In this document: piece after piece, positions 1 to 8,884 of the stretch
Position numbering within the stretch: position 1 is the first letter of the stretch
Layout of the letters: each line of letters opens with the position of its first letter
DNA from: Candidatus Thermoflexus tengchongensis
Lineage (GTDB): Bacteria; Chloroflexota; Anaerolineae; Thermoflexales; Thermoflexaceae
Assembly (NCBI GenBank): GCA_016842085.1
Contig: JAEVEX010000075.1
Coordinates: 1 to 64,000, forward strand
DNA: 64,000 bases
Direction: 5' to 3'
Translations under genes and position numbers: made by a program
The notes under the pieces: model-generated
What the model saw: the letters and a program-made list of their open reading frames with translations, nothing else
Database searches by the model: none
What the model was told of the DNA's origin: nothing

Positions 1-76
1 GAGGATCGTGATCTCGATGGTTAATCAGTTGTTGGCGTTCCTCTTCCGTCAATGTTACTGTTCTACGTCGGGCCAT
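1..76 (-). CDS. IS630-type transposase, N-terminal fragment (cut by window edge)
   Basis: The reverse strand opens with ATG at 76, preceded by a clear AAAGGAG ribosome binding site, and encodes MARRRTVTLTEEERQQLINH followed by RDHDP before the window ends. This opening, a basic start then LTxEERxxL and an HDP triplet, is typical of the N-terminal helix-turn-helix of IS630/Tc1-like transposases and of the stand-alone HTH half of split versions. The DDE catalytic part would lie beyond the left edge. It is transcribed in the same direction as the VWA gene that ends 38 bases upstream. Terminal inverted repeats cannot be judged from this side. Confidence 0.6.
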   Translation of the reverse strand, partial: MARRRTVTLTEEERQQLINHRDHDP

Positions 77-114
77 CTTTCGCTCCTTTCATGCGTGATG
101 ACCCGAGTATGCCT

Positions 115-1272
115 TTACCGATCTTGATTGTCAAAACTCATTAGAATTCGCTCCATCACCTCCAGGAGTTTGCGGGGGGTAGCAGCGAACACCGGGATCT
201 CGAGGGCAGCGATCCGACGCGCGAGCTCCTTATTGTAGACCGGCTGTCCGTCTTCCAGAGCAAGCAAACACAGCACCTTCACCCGGCTCTCGCGAAGCGC
301 TTTTAACGTCATCAGCAGCGATTGGGGGTCTCCTCCCTCAAACAGGTCGGTGATCAGTATGAAGATGCACTTCTCGGGCTGTCGAACCAGATTCGCGCCG
401 TAAGCAACTGCCCGGGCGATGTCGGTGCCTCCACCCAACTGCAGGCCGAACAACAGATCCACCGGATCACCATTTAAATGATCGCTCAGATCCACAATCG
501 CTGTGCTGAACAGGATGAGATGGGTCTGCAGCACATTCAGGGAGGCGAAGATGGAGGCCATAATGCTGGCGTGGATGGCTGATCGAGCCATGCTGCCGCT
601 TTGATCCACGAGGAGGATGATCTGCCAGTCCCGGAAACGGCGCTCGTTTGACCAGAAATAGAAACGCTCGGGAATGATGAGGCGGCGCTCCGGCATGTAT
701 CGCCTGAGGTTGCGGCGGATCGTGGTGGGCCAATCCAGATTTCGATAGGTTCGCCGTGGGGCATGGCGGTTACGCCGCAAGGCGCCCAACACGGTTTGAC
801 GCACCCGGTTTTCCAGCTGACGTCGGAGGTCCTCAGCCACTGAGCGGATGATCTCCCGCACCACCCCCTGCACCGCGTCAGGGATCTGGGATTTGAAGCG
901 GAGCAGGGTGGTTACCAGCTGGATATCCGGCTCCAGGCGGGAGAGCACCTCGGGCTGCATGAGAAGCTGAGGGAGCCCAGTCCGCTCGAAGGCGTCCCGC
1001 TGAACCATGGCCAGGACTTCACCGGTGAAGAGGGCATGCATCAGGTCCAGCCAGCGGGGAAGATAGAGGGCCGGATCCTCCGTCCCCCCCAGTCGAGCCT
1101 GGTCCTCATAGACGAAAGCCAGCGCTCGATCGAGATCGACGATGGAGACATCCGGGGGGATATCCAGAAGGGAGGCATCCAGAGCCTCCAAGCGGAAGGC
1201 CGGATTCCTCTCCTCCGCCGATTTCCCCAACACCAGCCGCCAGCGCAGCAGGGCTTCCTCACGCTCCCTCAT
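115..1272 (-). CDS. VWA domain protein, YehP-like partner of MoxR ATPase
   Basis: 385 residues. The C-terminal half (about 217-385) is a von Willebrand A domain with an intact metal-ion-dependent adhesion site: DQSGS at 223-227, GGTD around 283 and ITD around 309. The N-terminal half is helical and charged. Its length and position at the end of a MoxR/DUF5682 operon match E. coli YehP. I chose ATG 1272 over longer frames because a GGGGGG-type ribosome binding site lies 8 bases upstream and because longer starts would run deep into the preceding gene. The 14-base overlap with that gene suggests translational coupling. By family precedent VWA/MoxR pairs act as metal-dependent chaperones or assembly factors; the client is unknown. 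Confidence 0.8.
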   Translation of the reverse strand: MREREEALLRWRLVLGKSAEERNPAFRLEALDASLLDIPPDVSIVDLDRALAFVYEDQARLGGTEDPALYLPRWLDLMHALFTGEVLAMVQRDAFERTGLPQLLMQPEVLSRLEPDIQLVTTLLRFKSQIPDAVQGVVREIIRSVAEDLRRQLENRVRQTVLGALRRNRHAPRRTYRNLDWPTTIRRNLRRYMPERRLIIPERFYFWSNERRFRDWQIILLVDQSGSMARSAIHASIMASIFASLNVLQTHLILFSTAIVDLSDHLNGDPVDLLFGLQLGGGTDIARAVAYGANLVRQPEKCIFILITDLFEGGDPQSLLMTLKALRESRVKVLCLLALEDGQPVYNKELARRIAALEIPVFAATPRKLLEVMERILMSFDNQDR

Positions 1273-2497
1273 TCCCAGACCCCCCTTTGAGGATCTGCCG
1301 GGCGATCTTCTGCTTGATCGGATCGCTCCCATGGCGCCAGCGCGCCGCAAGGTATCGAGCGACCTCTCCGAAAGGCTGAAGCGCACGCTCATCGACAGCG
1401 CGGAGGAAGGGGAGCAGGAGACTGTCGCCCAGCTCCGCGGCCCGTCGGATGGCGTCGTCCCCAGGAGCGGCATATTTCAGCAACCGGGGGATGAGCCGAT
1501 AGTCCATGGTTGCCTCGATGTGAAGAGCCCATAGATGGGGATCCAGGTCGGGGATGGATCGAAGCAGCTGGGTGACCCGTGGATGGGGAAGACGGGCCAG
1601 GAGCTCCATGCGGCGCTCGAGGGCGTGCCCCGTATGATGGATCTGGGTGACCACTTCCTCTATAAGAGGGCTATCCTCCGGCAGCTGCATGAGGTCGAAG
1701 CGGTAAAGACGGAGCAATTCCCGGAACGAAGATCGGCTCCAGCCTTCAGCGCAGCGGGCGCTGATAAAGGTTTCCAGGGGGACTTCGGGGGTGGGCAACG
1801 AGGGCGACATCCCCAGGACCTTCAGCCACCGCAGCAATGGCATGGAAGGCGGGCATTTCTTCAAATGGGATTCGATCCTTCGAGAGGGCACAATCCCCTC
1901 CTCGTGGAGCCGGAGGAGGATCTCCCACGCTCGAATACGGATCATCATGTTTCGGGCCCCAAGCATGCGCGTGAGGAAAGGAAGGGCTGAGATACCCAGC
2001 GCTTGCAACCGCTCACCGGCAGCCTGAGTCGTGATGGAATGGGAAAGGCCGATGAGGATCGGATCGAGGGGCTCATCCGGCTCCCAGCGCTCGATCTGAT
2101 GGCGCACAAGAGGCACTGTAACGATCAACGGCGCATGGCCCTCCAGGAATGCCAGCCATAGTTCCTCAGGAACAGGATCCAGGTTCAGCCATGCACCCGG
2201 CGACGGGCGATGCGAAACGGATGTCTCCGGGAGGCGATGAAGGGGCATAGTCCGAAGGCCGATCTGGCGACTGACCTCCCACAGACGAACCAGCTCGTTC
2301 ATTACAAACGCTTGCTCATCCTCATGGGCAAGGTTTGTATCCCTGACGGCCTCAATCCGCTCGGCGAGGGCTTCCCAGCCGAGGGCGCGGGCGGGCTCCG
2401 CCAGCTGGATCAGAGGCTCAAGCGCGCCGGGCGTATCCAGACCTAATGCGAGGGCATGTCGGATAGCCGAACGGAGTTCCTGGGCGATGGGGTGCAT
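1259..2497 (-). CDS. Helical-repeat protein in the MoxR-VWA operon, unknown function
   Basis: 412 residues, almost wholly alpha-helical by composition, with Leu/Arg-rich blocks such as LLRWLKVLG, LLARLPHPRV and LIPRLLKYAA that look like degenerate HEAT/ARM-type repeats. I recognise no catalytic motif. It starts inside the end of the DUF5682 gene and overlaps the VWA gene by 14 bases, so all are co-translated. ATG 2497 is preferred over GTG 2503 because GGAG lies 5 bases upstream of it. In E. coli yehLMPQ there is no obvious counterpart in this slot. A scaffold role between the ATPase and the VWA protein is a guess. A DUF5691-type protein is one alternative that I cannot test here. Confidence 0.65.
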   Translation of the reverse strand: MHPIAQELRSAIRHALALGLDTPGALEPLIQLAEPARALGWEALAERIEAVRDTNLAHEDEQAFVMNELVRLWEVSRQIGLRTMPLHRLPETSVSHRPSPGAWLNLDPVPEELWLAFLEGHAPLIVTVPLVRHQIERWEPDEPLDPILIGLSHSITTQAAGERLQALGISALPFLTRMLGARNMMIRIRAWEILLRLHEEGIVPSRRIESHLKKCPPSMPLLRWLKVLGMSPSLPTPEVPLETFISARCAEGWSRSSFRELLRLYRFDLMQLPEDSPLIEEVVTQIHHTGHALERRMELLARLPHPRVTQLLRSIPDLDPHLWALHIEATMDYRLIPRLLKYAAPGDDAIRRAAELGDSLLLPFLRAVDERALQPFGEVARYLAARWRHGSDPIKQKIARQILKGGSGNEGA

Positions 2498-4803
2498 AGC
2501 CACTCCAGCGCATGCAACAGGCTTTCCACTTCTGATGGCTCAATCTCGACCGTTAGGGATCCCATCCATCGGTGGATGGGAGATGCTTCCTCAAGGAGGA
2601 TCGACTGCAGATGGGCTATGAGGTAATCCCGGCTGCTCCTGCTGAGGGAACGAAAGGCGCGACGGAGCGCCGGCAGGATGCGGACGAATTGATCCCTTGG
2701 TATAGACATCAGGAATTCGTGGAGCTGAGCGACAAGGGGACGGGAGCGCGTTAACCCCGGGTTGGCGTCAAGGAGCCCCTCGATCAACTGAGCCCCTCGG
2801 AGGGGAGGATTGGCAGGAGATGTCTCACGCCGGATGATACGAAGGAGATCGGCCCGCTCCACCTCGTCTGCGTTGACCATCAACAGCCCTGCCCCGATCC
2901 CGCGCAGATAGGGATGCGTGAGCTCGGAGAGAACGATCTGATACAGAGATTGTCGCCACAGAGAGGCCTCCGGATCCGGGAGGCGCCGCGCCATCTCGTC
3001 TATCAGCTGCATTCCCTGGCCGACGGTTCGTGCCTCCTCGTCACCGCATTGAGCGCCTGTTAGCAGGCAGAAACAGGCACGATCGTAAAGGCGTTGGAGA
3101 AGGGGTTCAAAGACCTCTTTTCGCACGGAGCGAGAGGCGCCATATTCGATTAATGCAGCTACCCGATAGGCCGCTGTGGCCAGGGCCACGAAATCTCCTT
3201 CCTGAATGGAGGCCTCCTCCAGAGCAGCAAGGCCCTCCTCATAAAGCTCGGGGAGGTCACATAGGACCGCCTCAAAAACCGCCCGGCTCACCGACTCCAG
3301 ATCCTGGTGAGCAGTCAGCTGCAGGCGGATCTGATAGCTGGCGACCTCCCGCAAGGTGTTCCCATATCGAACAGCCTCTGCGAGCGCGATGTCAATCACA
3401 GGCGTCCAGCCGACCTGCCAGTGTTCCCGCAGGTGCCCCAGATGGGCGAGGGTCCTGGCCTCGCCACCCACATAGCGCGCGAAAGGGATCCCGGCCGTGG
3501 CGACCCGATGCAGGAAAACAGACTGATGAACCGCATGGGGCTCGGCCAGGTTGAGCCGCAGGTCCGTCGGCTCATCCCGGATGGGAATCCCCAGCCGCTG
3601 AGCCAGCAGATAGAACTCCTCCTGCAAGGGGAGGCGCTGGCCGTGTGGGGGGACATGGCCGACCCGCTCGCCGATAAGCACCCGCCGGAGGGGTGCCTGG
3701 ACCCGCATGGCGCTTCCGCGACCGAAGATCGTGATGCAGGCATCCCTTAGCTCGTCAACCCCGGGTTGGCTTTTGGTCCGCATCGAGGCCAGCACCATGG
3801 CCAAACGGAAAGCCTCGATCGCATCGGCCAGGGAGGCCAGATCTCCCTGATGCTGCATCTGCGCCACCAATCGAGTTAGCGCCACGCATGTTGCCATCTC
3901 CAGGGACCCATGCTCCCAGACATCCTGGTAGAACTGAGGTGCCCGATTGCCCGCCCCATATCCGGATTGCTCCGAGAGCCGAAGGAAGGAGAACGGGATA
4001 ACGGCGAACTCCACTGGCGGGTTCTGGAGGAAGGGATGGTTCAGATCCGGGGGAACATGGAAATCCGGCCGGGCCATCGCCGCGCTGTGGGCCGCGCCGA
4101 CGACCAGGAGGATCGCTTCGGGCGGGATCCCTTCCGCAATGACGCGCTCAACACAGTGCCACATGTAGGCATTCCGCAGGTCGTCCAGCTCGGAAGGAGT
4201 TCCCTCCCGGAGGACCAGTTCCCCCCATACCTGGAGCTGCTGGAGGAGGGTAGGGGTGTCCAGCCGCCCAGACTCGAACACCGCTTCCCACCACTCCTCG
4301 TGAGTGCGAAACCCCATCCGTCGGGCCACCCGCTCCCAGAGCGAAAGATCCGTGGGAGGCAGTGACGCATGGCGATCATCGGATAGGGAGAGGCCCAGCA
4401 CGGCGCAGGCCGGGATGTCGCAGAAGCGGGCCGGGATGCCCATAGCCCGCGCCACCCGAAGGGCCACCAGTTCCGGAGAGTAGTCGCAGAATGGATAGAA
4501 ACAAAACCGGGGGGGAAGGTCAGCGCGAGCCGTTTCCCCGCGGGGTTCCGGCTGTCGGTAGGCCATCAGGGCAATGGGTGCCACCACCTGGGGATCTGTG
4601 AGCAGATCGATCAAATGATTCGCATCGCTTGGCCCTTCCACCAGAACCCGCTGCGGGCGAACAGACCGGATCACGTGCTCCACAGCTCGCGCCAGCGCCG
4701 GGGAGTGATGGCGGATTGGAACTACATGAACTCCCCGCACGCGCACGGCGGGCGAACTTATAGAGTTCTGAGCAGTCGGCGGGCTTCCGCGATCTCCTTC
4801 CAT
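2443..4803 (-). CDS. DUF5682 / YehM-like protein
   Basis: 786 residues. The N-terminus carries the family hallmark of VHVVPIRHHSPA followed by VLVEGPSDAN, after which come long helical segments. This arrangement and the length match the DUF5682 family (E. coli YehM is about 760 residues). These proteins are encoded beside MoxR-class AAA+ ATPases and VWA proteins, and their biochemical role is not established. The frame overlaps the upstream ATPase gene by 46 bases and the downstream helical-repeat gene by 55. The start is uncertain: ATG 4803 is the annotated choice, but a GTG just before the conserved HVVPIRHHSP block would shorten the protein by about 20 residues and remove most of the overlap. 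Confidence 0.8.
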   Translation of the reverse strand: MEGDRGSPPTAQNSISSPAVRVRGVHVVPIRHHSPALARAVEHVIRSVRPQRVLVEGPSDANHLIDLLTDPQVVAPIALMAYRQPEPRGETARADLPPRFCFYPFCDYSPELVALRVARAMGIPARFCDIPACAVLGLSLSDDRHASLPPTDLSLWERVARRMGFRTHEEWWEAVFESGRLDTPTLLQQLQVWGELVLREGTPSELDDLRNAYMWHCVERVIAEGIPPEAILLVVGAAHSAAMARPDFHVPPDLNHPFLQNPPVEFAVIPFSFLRLSEQSGYGAGNRAPQFYQDVWEHGSLEMATCVALTRLVAQMQHQGDLASLADAIEAFRLAMVLASMRTKSQPGVDELRDACITIFGRGSAMRVQAPLRRVLIGERVGHVPPHGQRLPLQEEFYLLAQRLGIPIRDEPTDLRLNLAEPHAVHQSVFLHRVATAGIPFARYVGGEARTLAHLGHLREHWQVGWTPVIDIALAEAVRYGNTLREVASYQIRLQLTAHQDLESVSRAVFEAVLCDLPELYEEGLAALEEASIQEGDFVALATAAYRVAALIEYGASRSVRKEVFEPLLQRLYDRACFCLLTGAQCGDEEARTVGQGMQLIDEMARRLPDPEASLWRQSLYQIVLSELTHPYLRGIGAGLLMVNADEVERADLLRIIRRETSPANPPLRGAQLIEGLLDANPGLTRSRPLVAQLHEFLMSIPRDQFVRILPALRRAFRSLSRSSRDYLIAHLQSILLEEASPIHRWMGSLTVEIEPSEVESLLHALEWLCTPSPRNSVRLSDMPSH

Positions 4804-5852
4804 ACGCGCCCCCGGCGTTTGCGGGCGACTGTCTCGATATATTCGCCTAATACCTCCAGATCGCTCCGGTCCTCTTTGGCCACAGCGCCGATGAGCAGGC
4901 TCAGCAGATGTTCCCCTCGCACCCTGCCCTCTCCGAAATAGTGAGCCAGCAGGGCGCCTCCGAACAGCACGCTGATAGCTTCAGCGGTGCTCATCACTGT
5001 GGAAGGGCGCCGGACCTTCTGCTGACCATCCAGGGTCTGCCCCATCCGCAGCTCCTGGAACACCGTCGCCAGCGTCTCCAACAGATCATCGGAGAGCTTG
5101 AGAGGCAATCCCTGCTCCTCTAACATCTCCAGGGTGCGCTGGCGGATGACCTGGATCTCTTGCTGGAGGTCTGTCAGGACGGGCAGCTCCACAAAGTTGA
5201 AGCGTCGCTTGAGGGCGGAGGACATCTCATTGACGCCTCGATCACGGGTGTTGGCAGTGGCGATGATATTGAACCCTCGTCGGGCATATTCGATCCGTCC
5301 CAGCTCGGGGATAGCGATCGCCTTTTCAGAAAGGATGGAGATCAGGGCATCCTGAACCTCAGAGGCACAGCGGGTGATCTCCTCCAGCCGTGCGATCTGA
5401 CCCTGACGCATCGCCGTGAGAACCGGACTGGGCACCAGAGCACGCTCGCTGGGGCCCTCCGTCACCAGGAGGGCGTAATTCCACGAGTATTTGATCTGAT
5501 CCTCAGTGGTCCCGGCGGTGCCCTGGACGATTAGCTGGGAGGTGCCGCAGATCGCGGCGCTCAGGTGTTCAGACAGCCACGACTTGGCTGTTCCCGGCTC
5601 GCCGACCAGCAGTAAGGCCCGATCGCTGGCCAGCGTGGCGATGGCGATCTGCACCCGCTCCCGATCGCCGATATACTTCGGCCGGATCTGGAGCTCGGCG
5701 CTCCCAAGGATAAATACCTCCACCGCACGAGGGGAAAGCTGCCATCCAGATGGCCTGGACCATTGATCCCAGGCCTGGAGGCGCTCAAGCTCCTCCCGGC
5801 ACCGCACCTCCGCAGGAACACGGATAATCGTAGGAAGGGCGGGGTGGTCCAT
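4758..5852 (-). CDS. MoxR-family AAA+ ATPase, YehL-like
   Basis: 364 residues. Walker A is GEPGTAKS at 84-91. The Walker B position reads ARLEEI at 154-159, with an acidic pair but a weak hydrophobic strand. Sensor 1 is IATANTRD at 197-204, and the arginine-finger region is SALKRRF at 212-218. This is the usual MoxR layout. First gene of the four-gene operon, so its product probably powers remodelling carried out with the VWA and DUF5682 proteins. ATG 5852 is chosen over GTG 5879 because GGAGG sits at the right distance before it. Assignment to the YehL subgroup rests on the neighbours and length, not on a tree. Confidence 0.85.
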   Translation of the reverse strand: MDHPALPTIIRVPAEVRCREELERLQAWDQWSRPSGWQLSPRAVEVFILGSAELQIRPKYIGDRERVQIAIATLASDRALLLVGEPGTAKSWLSEHLSAAICGTSQLIVQGTAGTTEDQIKYSWNYALLVTEGPSERALVPSPVLTAMRQGQIARLEEITRCASEVQDALISILSEKAIAIPELGRIEYARRGFNIIATANTRDRGVNEMSSALKRRFNFVELPVLTDLQQEIQVIRQRTLEMLEEQGLPLKLSDDLLETLATVFQELRMGQTLDGQQKVRRPSTVMSTAEAISVLFGGALLAHYFGEGRVRGEHLLSLLIGAVAKEDRSDLEVLGEYIETVARKRRGRVWKEIAEARRLLRTL

Positions 5853-5937
5853 AGAGCCTCCGGCCTCCAGGTTTCCCACGGCCTCTCACCAGGAATCGAG
5901 GACAAGGATAAATCTATGCCCGAGATCTGGCAATGGG

Positions 5938-5965
5938 GCTCCCTACTTATCGGATCTGAGGGAGC
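5938..5965. promoter_or_regulatory. Small inverted repeat between divergent genes
   Basis: GCTCCCT at 5938-5944 pairs with AGGGAGC at 5959-5965 around a 14-base loop. It lies in the 251-base space between the leftward moxR operon and the rightward GH31 gene, so it could be an operator or part of a leader hairpin. I found no convincing -35/-10 pair for either gene. Confidence 0.25.
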
Positions 5966-6103
5966 TTGCGCAGCACCTTCCACACCGGTAGAACCCTATT
6001 GCGATCATACGCCCGAGGCCAGAGAGGACAAAGCAGCGAATCACCGGTCTTCCGGTATCATGGAAACCGTATGCGCTGAAAATCCGAACGGAGCATACCT
6101 TCG

Positions 6104-8497
6104 ATGGATCTCCGAAAAGCCCTTCTGGCCCTCCGCTTTGTGGGTCTGCGCACCGCGTTCCGAGCTGTGCGCGCGGCCCGGGAAAGAGATCGATGGGAAG
6201 GCAAAACGACGTCAGCGGTCCCCACAGCCTGGCAGACCGTGAAGCCCCTGGAAACGATGAAACCGCTTCCAGACGGCGCTCACTTCGCCGGGCCGGATGC
6301 GGAGCTGGAGATCCGCTTTCTGGCCCCGGAGGTCGTCCGCCTCACCTGGACTCCCGGCGTCCCCCCGCCGCCTTACGCGGTGGTCCGGGAGCGCCTGACA
6401 GAGGTATCTGTCTCCCATGAGAGGCAAACGGATGGATGGTCCCTGGAAAGCACGGCGATGCGCCTGGAGGTCCGGACGGATGGGTGGATCCGCTTTCGCG
6501 ATCCTTCGGGAACGATCTGGCGGGAGGAGGAACCGCCCGCGCGTGCCGGGGACGCGTGGCGCCATCGAATCCGGCTCGGCCCGGAGGAGCGGATCTACGG
6601 CCTGGGGGAGCGTGCCGCTCCCCTGAACCGGCGGGGCCGGACCTACCGTATGTGGAACCGCGATCCCGGCGGAAGCTACGGCCCCGGGATGGACCCCCTT
6701 TACCTGAGCATTCCCCTCTGGCTCAGCCTGCGCCCCGAGGGAGGCTACCTGGTCTTCTATGAGAACCCCTTTGAGGCGATCTTCGATCTGGGGGCGACGG
6801 AGCCGGATATCGCCTGCCTGACGTTCACCGGGGGAGCATTGCGCTATTTCATCTGCATGGGGCCTCCGGACCAGGCGCTGGCGCGTTACACCGCCCTCAC
6901 CGGACGCCCACCCATGCCACCTCGCTGGGCTCTGGGCTTCCACCAGTCCCGCTGGAGCTACGAGAGCGCCGACGAAGTGCGGGCGGTGGTTCAGGGGTTC
7001 CGGGATCACGACCTCCCACTCCATGCCATCCACCTGGACATCGATTACATGGACGGTTACCGGGTGTTCACCGTGGATCGCCGACGGTTCCCCGATCTTC
7101 CCGGATTGATCCGCGAACTGGAAGGGCAGGGGATTCGAACCGTTGTGATCCTGGATCCCGGGGTGAAAATCGATCCGGGTTATTCCGTATATCAGGAAGG
7201 GATGGCCCGGGGCGCGTTCTGTCGTCTGCCGGATGGGAAAGTCTACCGCGGGCTGGTATGGCCGGGCTGGTGCGCCTTCCCCGATTTCACCGATCCGGCG
7301 GTCCGCGAGTGGTGGGGCAGCCATTATCGTCCTTTCGTTGAGATGGGCGTCGCCGGCTTCTGGCATGACATGAACGAGCCCACGACGTTCGTCGCGTGGG
7401 GGGAGCCCACATTTCCCCGTGTTGTGCGCCATGCCATGGAGGGACGGGGAGGGGATCATCGGGAGGCCCATAACCTTTACGGCCTGCTCATGAACCGTGC
7501 GGCGTGGGAGGCGTTGCGGCAGCTGCATCCGGAGCGGCGCCCTTTTCTCCTCACCCGCTCCGGCTGGGCGGGGATGCAGCGTTACGCGTGGAACTGGACA
7601 GGGGATACGGAAAGCACCTGGGCGGCGCTACGCCAGACCATCTCCACAGTCCTCGGCCTGGGCCTCTCCGGTGTCCCGTATACCGGCCCTGATATCGGGG
7701 GGTTCAGCGGGGCGCCGACGGCGGAGCTCTTCGTCCGCTGGTTTCAGGCGGCGACATTCATGCCCTTGTTCCGAAACCATGCGGCGAAGGGCACGCCCCA
7801 GCGTGAGCCCTGGGTCTTCGGCGAGCCGGCCCTTTCGATCATCCGGGAATTCCTCCGCCTGCGCGTCCGCCTGCTGCCGTATCTTTACACTCTGGCCTGG
7901 GAGACAGCACAGACCGGAGCGCCGCTCATGCGCCCGCTCTTCTGGCTGGATCCGAAAGATCCAGCCCTCTGGGAGATTGAGGACGCATTTCTCCTGGGCT
8001 CATCGCTGCTGGTGGCGCCGGTGATGGAGGAGGGAGCGCGTTCACGGAAGGTGTTTCTTCCTGGCGGGGAGTGGTATGACTTCTGGAGCGATCAGCGCTT
8101 CACGGGCCCCGGGGTTATAGAGGTGGAAGCCCCCCTGGAGCGCATCCCGGTCTTCGTCCGCGCGGGAAGCATCCTGCCGATGGCGGAGGACGGGCTCACC
8201 CTGCACCTGTATGGGCCATCCGAGGGGGAAGGGGAGGGGAGCCTCTATCAGGACGCCGGGGATGGCTTCGGCCCCTATCGGGTGGATCGGTTCCACGGGT
8301 GGCGGGAGGAAGGCGTGCTGCGCATCCGCCGCACATGGGAAGGGGATCTTCCATGGCCGGAGGAGGGGCTTCGGTTTCAGATCCACGGATTCATCCCGAC
8401 CCGTGCGGTCGTGGATGGGCGCTCTGTTCCGGTGAAGGGGCAAACGCTGATCGTTCCTCCCTTTGAGGAGCTGATCGTGGAGATCGAATCCGCCTGA
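6104..8497 (+). CDS. GH31 family glycosidase, probable alpha-glucosidase
   Basis: 797 residues, the normal GH31 size, with an N-terminal beta-sandwich, a central TIM barrel and C-terminal beta domains. The nucleophile motif WHDMNE has its Asp at 422, and the acid/base motif WTGDTE has its Asp at 501. The active-site segments PPRWALGFHQSRWSY and LDIDYMDGY are also present. The family retains anomeric configuration and mostly cleaves alpha-glucosides or alpha-xylosides; LDIDYMDGY resembles the maltose/isomaltose-type enzymes. No signal peptide is evident, so the enzyme is probably cytoplasmic. A GGAG lies 12 bases before the ATG, which is far for a ribosome binding site, so a later in-frame ATG near residue 52 remains possible. 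Confidence 0.9.
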   Translation: MDLRKALLALRFVGLRTAFRAVRAARERDRWEGKTTSAVPTAWQTVKPLETMKPLPDGAHFAGPDAELEIRFLAPEVVRLTWTPGVPPPPYAVVRERLTEVSVSHERQTDGWSLESTAMRLEVRTDGWIRFRDPSGTIWREEEPPARAGDAWRHRIRLGPEERIYGLGERAAPLNRRGRTYRMWNRDPGGSYGPGMDPLYLSIPLWLSLRPEGGYLVFYENPFEAIFDLGATEPDIACLTFTGGALRYFICMGPPDQALARYTALTGRPPMPPRWALGFHQSRWSYESADEVRAVVQGFRDHDLPLHAIHLDIDYMDGYRVFTVDRRRFPDLPGLIRELEGQGIRTVVILDPGVKIDPGYSVYQEGMARGAFCRLPDGKVYRGLVWPGWCAFPDFTDPAVREWWGSHYRPFVEMGVAGFWHDMNEPTTFVAWGEPTFPRVVRHAMEGRGGDHREAHNLYGLLMNRAAWEALRQLHPERRPFLLTRSGWAGMQRYAWNWTGDTESTWAALRQTISTVLGLGLSGVPYTGPDIGGFSGAPTAELFVRWFQAATFMPLFRNHAAKGTPQREPWVFGEPALSIIREFLRLRVRLLPYLYTLAWETAQTGAPLMRPLFWLDPKDPALWEIEDAFLLGSSLLVAPVMEEGARSRKVFLPGGEWYDFWSDQRFTGPGVIEVEAPLERIPVFVRAGSILPMAEDGLTLHLYGPSEGEGEGSLYQDAGDGFGPYRVDRFHGWREEGVLRIRRTWEGDLPWPEEGLRFQIHGFIPTRAVVDGRSVPVKGQTLIVPPFEELIVEIESA

Positions 8498-8509
8498 ATG
8501 AAGCTGCGC

Positions 8510-8624
8510 GTCGATTAAAATCGGCCTCGTGAGGCGCTGGCCTCTTGCGCCGATTGAAATCGGCCTTGCGGGACGCTTCGCGCCGAACGTCGGCCGAAGG
8601 CCCCCAGGGTCGAATTCATTCGAC
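8510..8624. repeat. Modular palindromic repeat, copy 1
   Basis: The unit starts with GCGCCGATTGAAATCGGCCT at 8547-8566 and ends with GGTCGAATTCATTCGAC at 8608-8624. Both ends are palindromic in their cores (CGATT-GA-AATCG and GTCGAAT-TC-ATTCGAC). The middle is a short hairpin-rich filler including GACGCTTCGCGCC. A variant of the left end, TCGATTAAAATCGGCCT, sits just before it at 8511-8527. The same two ends bracket two further units at 27172-27286 and 27289-27410 with different fillers. It lies downstream of the GH31 stop codon. Confidence 0.75.
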
Positions 8625-8708
8625 ATGCATATGCGCCAGCGTGGAAATCCTCCCGGCCGGCCTTCAGGGCAGGATCGCTGCAAACGGTCGTCCTTCCGCC
8701 TCCTGAGC

Positions 8709-8758
8709 GGAAACGGGAAAATATAACCCGGTTCGTTCGCGGGGCCTTCCCGTTTTCC
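8709..8758. promoter_or_regulatory. Inverted repeat upstream of aldolase gene
   Basis: GGAAACGGGAA at 8709-8719 is complementary to TTCCCGTTTTCC at 8747-8758 apart from one extra base. It could be a terminator for the GH31 transcript or an operator for the aldolase gene. No clear T-run follows. Confidence 0.3.
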
Positions 8759-8884
8759 ATTCGCGCCGTTATTCCATCCGGGTTTGGATTCGATCGGGAA
8801 GGGGAGGGGGCTCGTCTCGCTCCCTGCCCCCCTGGATCTCAGGAGCGTGCGCCCTATCCTTCACACATCACGGAGGCAAATGGG

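Larger units (their letters stand above)
8498..8884. other. Intergenic stretch with repeat copy and leader of aldolase gene
   Basis: 387 bases without a gene. The first half holds palindromic repeat copy 1 and a variant half-copy. The second half holds an 11/12-base inverted repeat (8709-8719 with 8747-8758) and then the leader of the aldolase gene, which ends in GGAGG eight bases before its ATG. Confidence 0.5.

Noticed and set aside
1273-1473. 67-residue N-terminal extension of the VWA protein
   Set aside because: Ser/Arg-rich, overlaps the upstream gene by about 200 bases, and a better ribosome binding site exists at 1272.
115-5852. Reading the MoxR-VWA operon as a proven anti-phage system
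   Set aside because: MoxR/VWA proteins occur in some conflict systems, but this set lacks the effector genes typical of them; the closest match is the yeh-type module of unknown role.
6212-7528. 438-codon open frame on the reverse strand inside the GH31 gene
   Set aside because: It lies opposite a gene with all GH31 catalytic motifs; long antisense frames are common in GC-rich DNA, and its translation has no recognisable domain.
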